A stretch of 8,626 bases of DNA from Streptomyces regalis (lineage in GTDB: Bacteria; Actinomycetota; Actinomycetes; Streptomycetales; Streptomycetaceae): contig NZ_LLZG01000079.1 in the NCBI RefSeq assembly GCF_001509475.1, positions 1 to 8,626 of the forward strand, in the 5' to 3' direction. A model generated the notes under the pieces. It saw only the letters and a list, made by a program, of their open reading frames with translations. It was not told the DNA's origin and did not search any database. Shown here piece by piece: positions 1-4,753 of this stretch. Position 1 is the first letter of the stretch, and each line of letters starts with the position of its first letter. The position numbers and the translations under genes are program-made.

Positions 1-21
1 TCCGAGCCACTCCCGGCGACG

Positions 22-37
22 GTGGGCCGTGGCCCAC
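22..37. repeat. 16-bp inverted repeat at the left edge
   Basis: The arms GTGGGCC and GGCCCAC are separated by only two bases. A second imperfect hairpin follows at 68-98, with ten-base arms and one mismatch. Neither is followed by a T tract. Positions 1-138 otherwise show no convincing coding frame. The role is unknown; the structures could be the tail of a terminator for a gene outside the window. Confidence 0.35.
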
Positions 38-138
38 GGGCGCGTGTTTAAGCTGCCGCCGCACTACGGCCGGATGGCTTGGCTTTCGCCACCCGGCCAC
101 CACTCAACCTACCAACGCCCACTGACAGCCGCTGACGA

Positions 139-344
139 ATGCCGAAACTCCCGGCAGCAGCTTTCAACCCCTTCGGGGCGGAGCGGCCGTACCCGCTGTA
201 CGAGCCGCCCCACCCCCTGCCCGAGACGACCACCCCGCGCCCGCCCTCGTCCACCGCGTCGACCACCGCTACGGGATCACCGACCGGGACCTCGCCGTCC
301 TGGAGGAGTGGATCACTGCCGGTGGCGGCCCAGCAGCTCGGTGA
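139..344 (+). pseudogene. Short unrecognised coding remnant, apparently frameshifted
   Basis: I do not recognise the family. From ATG 139 the frame reads MPKLPAAAFNPFGAERPYPL and goes on to about position 226 with G/C at third positions. From about 234 the best coding signature moves to another frame, reading ALVHRVDHRYGITDRDLAVL and then EEWITAGG, and ends at a TGA at 342-344. Both halves look like streptomycete protein and join smoothly if one frame change lies between 227 and 240. The intact product would be about 68 residues. No Shine-Dalgarno sequence precedes the ATG, and a TGA sits just upstream at 133-135. The 3' end overlaps the end of the convergent oxidoreductase gene by 32 bp. It may be a relic, or a real small gene with a sequencing error. 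Confidence is low because the product is short and unknown. Confidence 0.35.
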
Positions 345-1201
345 CCCGCATGAAGCCGTCCGTCCCGTGGCCGAGGGCGACGACCCGGCGGGCCAGTCCT
401 TCGGCGGCGCGCATCACGCCCGCCTCGATGCCGTGGGACTCGGAGGCCCGGACGATGTGGGCCATGGAGGAGACGGCGGAGGTGATCGGGTTGAGTTCGC
501 CGGAGTAGGTGCCGTCGTCGACGTCGCCCGCGAATTCCTCGAAGAGCGGCGGCAGGATCGCGCCGATGCCCTGGGCCAGGGGGAGGAGTTCCCGCGCGGT
601 GATGCCCTCGGCCCGCGCCACGGCCAGGGCGTGCGCGTAGCCGGCCATCGCCGTCCAGAAGATGTCGAGCAGGGCGATGTCGTAGGCGGCGGCCCGGCCG
701 ATGTCCTCGCCGAGGTGGGTGTGGGTGCCGCCGAGGGCGTCGAGGACGGGGCGGTGCTCGCGGTAGAGCTCCTGCGGACCGCTGTAGATGACCACCGCGT
801 CGGGCGTCCCGATGGTCGTGGTCATCGACATGATCGCGCCGTCCAGGTAGCGGATGCCGTGCGCGGCCGCCCAGTCGGCCGTGTCCCGGGCCCGGGCCGG
901 TGTGTCGGCGGTGAGGTTGACGACCGTACGGCCCTTGAGCGCGTCGGTGACCGCGTCCTGCCGCAGGACGGCGTCGGAGGCGTCGTAGTTCACCACGCAG
1001 ACGACGGTCAGAGCACTGGCGGCGACCGCCTCCGCCGGGGACGCGGCCGACGAGCTCGCGGTCCCGCCCCGGCGTGCGGTTCCAGACGGTGACCCGCACT
1101 CCCGCGTCCAGGAACGCCCCGGCCAGGGCCCGGCCCATCGGGCCGAGACCGAGGACGGTGACGGAGGGGGTGATGGCGGGCTCGTCGGCGTATGTGGGCA
1201 T
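313..1201 (-). pseudogene. NAD(P)-dependent oxidoreductase, imine reductase/6PGDH-like, frameshifted
   Basis: The coding potential covers about 296 codons, the usual length of imine-reductase-like members of the 6-phosphogluconate dehydrogenase superfamily. The first part starts at ATG 1201 behind AGGGAG at good spacing and carries the Rossmann NAD(P)-binding signature VLGLGPMG, then VTVWNRTPGR. Near 1044, after ELVGR, the homologous reading moves to another minus frame (ASPAEAVAASALTVVCVVNY) and continues to TGA at 313-315. The C-terminal part is typical of the family, with YLDGAIMS, then YDIALLDIFWTAMAGY, and an NPITSAVSSMAHIV helix. One extra base, or the loss of two, explains the break. 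If the break is real the protein is truncated and inactive; if not, the enzyme would reduce imines or a related substrate with NADPH in the cytoplasm. The divergent HxlR gene is its likely regulator. Confidence 0.8.
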
Positions 1202-1259
1202 GACTCAACTCCCTGTAGGGTGGCGATAGATGATGAATTGCTGACAAAAGGGGTGGGGG
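1202..1259. promoter_or_regulatory. Divergent promoter region between the oxidoreductase and HxlR genes
   Basis: This 58-bp gap must hold the start signals of both divergent genes. A small dyad CCCTGTAGGG at 1211-1220 overlaps the ribosome binding site of the minus-strand oxidoreductase. A purine-rich AAAAGGGGTGGGGG runs directly into the HxlR ATG. The stretch is locally AT-rich (GATGATGAATTGCTGAC), as expected for promoter DNA. I could not place clear -35 and -10 boxes. HxlR-type regulators commonly bind such divergent gaps. Confidence 0.45.
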
Positions 1260-1607
1260 ATGACGCGTCGGCGCCATGACCCGAACGTCTGCGGGGTGAC
1301 CGCCGCGATCACCGTGATCGACGGCAAGTGGAAGACGTCGCTGCTGTGGCTGCTGGAGTCCGGCCCGCACCGCCCGGCGGAACTGCGCCGCCGGCTGCCG
1401 GGCCTCAGCGAGAAGGTGCTGACCCAGGCGCTGCGCGAGATGGAGATGGACGGTCTGGTGCACCGTGAGGTGTACGACGTCCTGCCGCTGAAGACCGTGT
1501 ACTCGCTGACCGAGTTCGGCCGTGACCTGGCCGAAGCTCTCGGCCCGCTCTCCGACTGGGGTCACCGCCGCCTGGAGCGGCTGACCGAGGTCCAGCCGGC
1601 CTCTTGA
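1260..1607 (+). CDS. HxlR-family winged helix-turn-helix transcriptional regulator
   Basis: The 115-residue product has the size and layout of the HxlR (DUF24) family of DNA-binding regulators. An N-terminal conserved cysteine (C11, in NVCGVTAAI) is followed by VIDGKWKTSLLWLLESGPHRPAEL, given here as VIDGKWKTSLLWLL then ESGPHRPAEL, the family's first helices. The recognition region is LSEKVLTQALREMEMDGLV (about 49-67), and the wing has the hallmark YDVLPLKTVYSLTEFG (72-87). In relatives such as YodB, HypR and QorR the N-terminal cysteine senses quinones, aldehydes or oxidants; C11 is in the matching place, so redox sensing is possible but inferred. The ATG is preceded by a G-rich stretch. The gene is divergent from the broken oxidoreductase, the usual arrangement for a regulator and its target. 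It looks intact, unlike its neighbours. Confidence 0.92.
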   Translation: MTRRRHDPNVCGVTAAITVIDGKWKTSLLWLLESGPHRPAELRRRLPGLSEKVLTQALREMEMDGLVHREVYDVLPLKTVYSLTEFGRDLAEALGPLSDWGHRRLERLTEVQPAS

Positions 1608-1875
1608 CCCGAATGCCACCTCCGTCCGTCGTACGACCGGGCGCGTTCGGCGCCTCGTCGATCACCCACATCCAGGGTCGGACGGCGGCGGAGCGCTGCC
1701 AAGTACCCACAAAAAAGTGGGTACGAGCCGCGCACGGCCCAGGCCGACTCCCCACTGGAGCGCCGAGCGCCGCGACGGACAGCGCGACTCCCGGCCGAGC
1801 TCCCGCCCGGCCGCGCTGCGAACCGGGCCCTGGCCGCGGGCGGTGGCGGAGCAGGCAGTCGTCAAGCGGCCATGG
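1608..1875. other. Gene-poor gap between the HxlR gene and the DUF6228 remnant
   Basis: No reading frame in these 268 bp has a recognisable product, although short stretches on both strands keep coding-like third-position bias (for example minus-strand MWVIDEAPNAPGRTTDGG near 1630-1675). These may be scraps of deleted genes. The one clear structure is the dyad at 1703-1724. Confidence 0.4.
1703..1724. promoter_or_regulatory. Perfect dyad, possible HxlR-type operator
   Basis: Eight-base arms GTACCCAC and GTGGGTAC flank a loop of six A residues. The symmetry is perfect. Its TAC...GTA layout is like the TACT-N7-AGTA operators described for the HxlR/DUF24 regulators YodB and CatR. It begins 96 bp past the stop of the HxlR gene. 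No T tract follows on the plus strand, so it is not a standard terminator. No gene with a plausible start lies directly beside it. Binding by the neighbouring HxlR protein is an inference. Confidence 0.5.
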
Positions 1876-2220
1876 TCAGTCACCGCTGTGAGAATCGAGG
1901 AAGTGCCGGATGCCGGCCGCGAAGGTCGACATCTGCTCCCCGGCCTCCAGCCACGTGGTCACCGAGGCGCTCCAGCCGCCCGCAGTCTTCGGCCACGGAC
2001 GCAGAGTCCAGGTCAGACCGACATGCCCTCCGGACCGGAACACGGCGGAGACGGACAGGTCCCGGTCGTTGGTCTGCCGGCTCCGTTCGCCGTCCCACCC
2101 TCGGTAGTCCGCGGCCAGTTCCTCCAGGAACGGTGCGAGATCGCTGTCCCAGACCCAGGCCACCACCTCGTTCACGCGAGCGGTCAGCCCTGGAGCCCAC
2201 GCCTCGACGGAGTCAACTCT
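1876..2220 (-). pseudogene. DUF6228 family protein, 5'-truncated
   Basis: The C-terminal about 108 residues match the streptomycete DUF6228 family as I know it: APGLTARVNEVVAWVWDSDL, then FLEELAADYRGWDGERS, then SVSAVFRSGGHVGLTW, then ASVTTWLEAGEQMSTFAAGI. The function of this family is unknown. Members are usually about 140-150 residues, with an N-terminal strand-rich segment of some 35-40 residues. Here the similarity stops at about SVEAWAPGLT, and the DNA further upstream is the 3' end of the TmrB-like kinase gene in another frame. No ATG or GTG lies in frame between the kinase stop (2213-2215) and the GTG at 2175, which would give only 99 residues. The better explanation is a deletion that fused the DUF6228 gene to the kinase end. 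Expression by read-through from the kinase promoter stays possible. Confidence 0.6.
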
Positions 2221-2737
2221 TGACGGCCTCTGCGATCCGCAGGGCGGCCTGGGCGGGTGTGAGGTGCGTGGTGTCGACGACCTCGGCCTCGGCGTGCAGC
2301 CACGTGCGGGCCGCCTCGGCGTAGGGCTCGAGGTATCGGAGACGGAACGGGGAGTTGGGGCCAAGAACGGTGTCGCCCGCGATGCGCCCGCGGAGGGTGT
2401 CCTGGTCGGCGTGGAGGACGAAGTGCCGTACCAGAATGGCATGGTGCGCGAGGCCTGTGCTGATCTCGCGCCAGTACTGCTCGACCAGGACAGTCATGGG
2501 CATCACCAGGGTGCCGCCGGTGTAGTCGAGTACGCGGCGGGCGGTCTCGACCACGAGCTGCCGCCACGGCGGCCAGTGCTGGAAGTTGTCCGTCCCGGGC
2601 AGCCCTGGCGTGATGTCCATGAGTGTCTCGCCGACCTTCTCGGCGTCGAGCACCCGTGAATCCGGGATCAGCTGCTGAACGAGTGCACTGGTCGTCGTCT
2701 TGCCTGCGCCGTGGGTGCCGTTGAGCCATACGATCAT
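2213..2737 (-). CDS. TmrB-like P-loop ATP-binding protein (putative kinase)
   Basis: The 174-residue product starts MIVWLNGTHGAGKTTTSALV, with a Walker A P-loop at residues 7-14. It follows the pattern of the Bacillus subtilis tunicamycin-resistance protein TmrB: a DAEKVGETLMD segment, then WPPWRQLVVETARRVL, then GGTLVMPMTVLVEQYWREI (about 74-92), then VRHFVLHADQDTLRGRI. TmrB-like proteins bind ATP, and the fold resembles small-molecule kinases, but the substrate here is unknown. ATG 2737 is chosen because the P-loop follows at once, as in relatives; upstream sequence in the same frame is not protein-like. No strong Shine-Dalgarno precedes it, so translation may be leaderless or weak. The gene is divergent from the XRE regulator across a 142-bp gap, and its stop abuts the truncated DUF6228 gene. 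A role in antibiotic tolerance is only a family-based guess. Confidence 0.87.
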   Translation of the reverse strand: MIVWLNGTHGAGKTTTSALVQQLIPDSRVLDAEKVGETLMDITPGLPGTDNFQHWPPWRQLVVETARRVLDYTGGTLVMPMTVLVEQYWREISTGLAHHAILVRHFVLHADQDTLRGRIAGDTVLGPNSPFRLRYLEPYAEAARTWLHAEAEVVDTTHLTPAQAALRIAEAVKS

Positions 2738-2821
2738 GGGCCCGACGCTAGTGCTGTGCGGGCCGCAGGGACGGGCACAGCGGAAATCCGGTACGGCTTC
2801 GGCGTCTCCCAGGGTGGCGTG

Positions 2822-2857
2822 GCGCACTTTTGCAAGCGGGTGCTTGCAATAGTTAGC
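2822..2857. promoter_or_regulatory. Extended dyad operator/promoter upstream of the XRE regulator
   Basis: The core is a perfect dyad at 2830-2849, TTGCAAGC and GCTTGCAA around GGGT. The symmetry extends outward to 16-base arms matching at 13 of 16 positions (2822-2837 against 2842-2857). TAGTTA at 2850-2855 is a fair -10 box, and TTTTGC or TTGCAA at about 2828-2835 could serve as -35, though the spacing is short. The site lies 22 bp before the XRE ATG, so autoregulation by that protein is the simplest reading. The symmetry means it could also affect the divergent kinase gene. Confidence 0.65.
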
Positions 2858-2879
2858 GGGGGTGAGGCAAGGTGGAGGC

Positions 2880-3434
2880 ATGGCATCGCTCAACGTCGGC
2901 AATCTCGGTGAGTATCTGCGTGAGCAGCGGCGCAGCGCGCAGCTGTCACTGCGGCAACTCGCCGATGCCGCGGGGGTGTCCAATCCGTATCTGAGCCAGA
3001 TCGAGCGCGGGCTGCGCAAGCCGAGCGCGGAGGTGCTGCAGCAGGTCGCCAAGGCGCTGCGGATCTCCGCCGAGACGCTGTACGTCCGGGCCGGGATCCT
3101 CGACGCCGAGCGGGACCGGGACGAGGTGGAGACGCGCGCCGTCATCCTCGCCGATCCCACGCTGAACGAGCGGCAGAAGCAGGTGCTGCTCCAGATCTAC
3201 GAATCCTTCCGCAAGGAGAACGGGTTCGAGATATCCCCCGAGGCGGGTGAGGCTGCCGAGGCCGTCTCGAGCGACGGCCACCCCGACGGGGCGGCGGACG
3301 CTCAGGACAGTGACACCGCCGTACGCAGCAGACCCGCCGCGCGCCGTACCCGCACGACCCGCACGCCCCGTACGCCCGACGGCAACGACGCCGACCCGGA
3401 GAACCCGAACGACCCCCAGCAGTCGGCCGGCTGA
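2880..3434 (+). CDS. XRE-family helix-turn-helix transcriptional regulator
   Basis: The 184-residue product has an N-terminal XRE/Cro-type helix-turn-helix at about residues 8-65, including LREQRRSAQLSLRQLADAAG, then VSNPYLSQIERGLRKPSAEV, then LQQVAKALRISAETLYVRAG. A helical segment follows (about 80-115, ending LNERQKQVLLQIYESFRKEN). The last 65 residues are low-complexity: acidic first, then a basic Arg/Thr run (RRTRTTRTPRTP, 155-166), then an acidic end. ATG 2880 is favoured because the conserved MASLNVGNLGEYLR begins there; a GTG at 2862 in the same frame, about 7 bp after a possible -10 box, is an alternative leaderless start. The dyad just upstream suggests autoregulation. The HBHA-like gene follows after 71 bp on the same strand. 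The same pairing occurs in M. tuberculosis (Rv0474, then hbhA), so this is probably the local regulator of that gene. Confidence 0.93.
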   Translation: MASLNVGNLGEYLREQRRSAQLSLRQLADAAGVSNPYLSQIERGLRKPSAEVLQQVAKALRISAETLYVRAGILDAERDRDEVETRAVILADPTLNERQKQVLLQIYESFRKENGFEISPEAGEAAEAVSSDGHPDGAADAQDSDTAVRSRPAARRTRTTRTPRTPDGNDADPENPNDPQQSAG

Positions 3435-3488
3435 CCACGCGCACCGGCAGGCCGACCGCGGGACCCAAAACCCTCACCTCGAAGCAAC

Positions 3489-3495
3489 CCGGGAG
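3489..3495 (+). promoter_or_regulatory. Strong ribosome binding site of the HBHA-like gene
   Basis: A GGGAGGA-type Shine-Dalgarno in CCCGGGAGGACCATCACC lies upstream of ATG 3506. It is the best ribosome binding site in the window and fixes the start. It suggests high translation, as expected for an abundant surface- or DNA-associated protein. Confidence 0.6.
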
Positions 3496-3505
3496 GACCA
3501 TCACC

Positions 3506-4204
3506 ATGGCCATCACCGACGACCTGCGTAAGACCTTCAGCGACCCGACCCCGCTCTACTTCGCCGCCGGCACCGCCGACCTGGCCCTGCAGCAGGCCAA
3601 GAAGGTCCCCGGCCTGGTGGAGCAGCTGCGCGCCGAGGCGCCGGGCCGGATCGAGGCCGTTCGCAACACCGACCCGAAGGCCGTCCAGGAGAAGGCCGCC
3701 GCTCGCGCCAAGGAGGCCGGTGCCAAGGCCAAGGAGGCGCAGGAGACCATCCAGACCAAGGTCAACGAGTTCATCGGCAACCTGGACGCCGACATCAAGA
3801 AGTTCGGCAGCAACCTGGACGCGGACTTCAAGAAGTTCGGCAGCAGCATCGACGCCGACCTGAAGAAGCTCGGCGAGACCGCCCAGGACATCGCGCTGCG
3901 CGGTGTCGGCGTCGCCGCCGAGTACGCCGTGAAGGCTCGCGAGACCTACGAGAAGGTCGCCGAGCACGGCGAGCAGGCCGTGAAGACCTGGCGCGGTGAG
4001 GCGGCCGAGGAGATCGAGGAGCTCGCCGTCGCCGTCGAGCCGAAGGCCGAGCCGGTCGAGGTCAAGGAGGACAAGGCCGAGGCCAAGCCCGCCGCGACCC
4101 AGCCTGCTGCGGAGGCCGCCCCGGCGAAGAAGACCACCGCCAAGAAGACCACGACCACGACGCGCAAGACTGCTGCCAAGAAGACGACTCCGCCCGCCAA
4201 GTAA
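3506..4204 (+). CDS. HBHA-like coiled-coil protein with Lys/Thr-rich tail
   Basis: The 232-residue product resembles the mycobacterial heparin-binding hemagglutinin HbhA in its plan. An N-terminal helix holds the shared AGTADLAL segment (21-28). A long alanine/lysine/glutamate-rich coiled coil covers about 30-180. The tail is basic and low in complexity (about 191-232, with PAKKTTAKKTTTTTRKTAAK). HbhA uses a Lys/Ala/Pro tail to bind sulphated sugars; here Thr replaces much of the Ala. No signal peptide or membrane segment is visible, as in HbhA. Residues 92-124 form three consecutive 11-residue repeats of the type NLDADIKKFGS. In a soil streptomycete a host-adhesion role is unlikely, and binding of surface polymers, membrane or nucleic acid is possible; the function is inferred only from layout and context. 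Codon use is strongly biased (AAG, GCC, GAG), suggesting good expression. The XRE gene precedes it, and a hairpin follows at 4234-4266. Confidence 0.85.
   Translation: MAITDDLRKTFSDPTPLYFAAGTADLALQQAKKVPGLVEQLRAEAPGRIEAVRNTDPKAVQEKAAARAKEAGAKAKEAQETIQTKVNEFIGNLDADIKKFGSNLDADFKKFGSSIDADLKKLGETAQDIALRGVGVAAEYAVKARETYEKVAEHGEQAVKTWRGEAAEEIEELAVAVEPKAEPVEVKEDKAEAKPAATQPAAEAAPAKKTTAKKTTTTTRKTAAKKTTPPAK
3779..3877 (+). repeat. Three 33-bp in-frame tandem repeats (11-residue units)
   Basis: The three units begin at 3779, 3812 and 3845 and encode NLDADIKKFGS, NLDADFKKFGS and SIDADLKKLGE. The first two are nearly identical in DNA. Eleven-residue (hendecad) periodicity is typical of right-handed or straight coiled coils and of some membrane-binding amphipathic helices. 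Each unit carries D-A-D followed by K-K, giving alternating acidic and basic patches. Confidence 0.85.
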
Positions 4205-4233
4205 CACGGACGGGTGAAGAAGAGCGGTTGGAC

Positions 4234-4266
4234 ACGGGCCGGGCACTTACGCGGTGCTCGGCCCGT
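4234..4266 (+). terminator. Hairpin after the HBHA-like gene
   Basis: A 13-bp stem with one G-U wobble (ACGGGCCGGGCAC against GTGCTCGGCCCGT) closes a seven-base loop, TTACGCG. It starts 30 bp after the HBHA-like stop and is followed by TGTT, not a long T run. Such T-poor hairpins are common streptomycete terminators. It probably ends, or partly reduces, transcription before the DUF2516 gene. Confidence 0.6.
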
Positions 4267-4339
4267 TGTTCGGGTAGCGGACCTGCGGTTGCGGGTACGG
4301 TGACCGCGTAGGTATGAGCCGAATCGGGTGGTGGACGTT

Positions 4340-4678
4340 GTGCTGATGCAGGGCTTCGCGGGGTTCATGTGGCTGCTGAGCATGGCCCTGATCCTTTTCA
4401 GCGGTTTCGCGCTGATCGACGCGGCCACACGCCGCGAGGACGCCTACCGCGCGGCGGACAAGCAGAGCAAGCCGTTCTGGCTGATCATCCTCGGGCTCGC
4501 CTTCATCGTGAACCTGATCTTCAACATCCTGTCGTTCCTGCCGATCATCGGCCTCATCGCGACGATCGTGTACATGGTGGACGTACGCCCCGCGATCAAG
4601 GGGCTCCCGGGCGGGGGCCGGAGCCGACGGGGTTCGAGCAGCGACGGCCCGTACGGCCCGTGGAACGGCGGCAGGTAA
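4340..4678 (+). CDS. DUF2516 family small integral membrane protein
   Basis: The roughly 112-residue product is a small membrane protein of unknown function. Two hydrophobic segments are clear: FAGFMWLLSMALILFSGFAL near the N-terminus, and a longer one from FWLIILGLAFIVNLIFNILS through FLPIIGLIATIVYMV. Between them is a charged loop with RREDAYRAADKQSK. After VDVRPAIKGLPGGG comes a hydrophilic Gly/Ser/Arg tail. This matches DUF2516, whose M. tuberculosis member Rv0476 follows hbhA. GTG 4340 is preferred because GGTGG sits about 8 bp upstream; ATG 4346 two codons later and GTG 4328 are alternatives. It lies 135 bp after the HBHA-like stop with a hairpin between, so it may have its own promoter as well as read-through. 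The conserved neighbourhood suggests a link to the HBHA-like protein at the membrane, but this is unproven. Confidence 0.87.
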   Translation: MLMQGFAGFMWLLSMALILFSGFALIDAATRREDAYRAADKQSKPFWLIILGLAFIVNLIFNILSFLPIIGLIATIVYMVDVRPAIKGLPGGGRSRRGSSSDGPYGPWNGGR

Positions 4679-4684
4679 AACCCC

Positions 4685-4711
4685 AGGACCCGTGGGACCT
4701 GTAGGACCCGT
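4685..4711. repeat. Three 9-bp tandem repeats past the DUF2516 stop
   Basis: The units are AGGACCCGT, GGGACCTGT and AGGACCCGT, starting 7 bp after the stop codon. They lie in the short convergent gap and look like replication slippage. Confidence 0.7.
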
Positions 4712-4727
4712 AGCGGCGAGTGCCGCT
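4712..4727. terminator. Small hairpin between convergent genes
   Basis: The stem AGCGGC/GCCGCT with a GAGT loop lies between the convergent DUF2516 and phosphatase genes. It is symmetrical and could work in both directions, but it is short and has no T tract, so the terminator call is tentative. Confidence 0.35.
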
Positions 4728-4753
4728 CAAACCGTCCGGCTCAAACCGTCCGG
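4726..4753. repeat. 14-bp tandem duplication over the phosphatase stop codon
   Basis: CTCAAACCGTCCGG occurs twice in direct succession (4726-4739 and 4740-4753). The inner copy encodes the last residues and stop (DRTV-stop) of the minus-strand phosphatase; the outer copy repeats them beyond the stop. It does not change the product. Confidence 0.85.

Noticed and set aside
29..1092. Long plus-strand open frames opposite the oxidoreductase gene
   Set aside because: They are low-complexity Arg/Pro/Gly products, a usual shadow of high-GC coding DNA; the minus strand carries clear family motifs.
1717..2324. Plus-strand frames across the gap and DUF6228 region
   Set aside because: The products are Arg/Pro/Ser-rich with no motif, and the minus strand encodes DUF6228 sequence.
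2738..3160. N-terminal extension of the TmrB-like kinase to position 3160
   Set aside because: The extension is the antisense of the XRE gene and its promoter; the P-loop protein clearly begins at ATG 2737.
3302..4246. Leucine/glycine-rich minus-strand frame opposite the HBHA-like gene
   Set aside because: It is a shadow of the Lys/Ala/Glu-rich plus-strand codons; a strong ribosome binding site and repeats support the plus strand.
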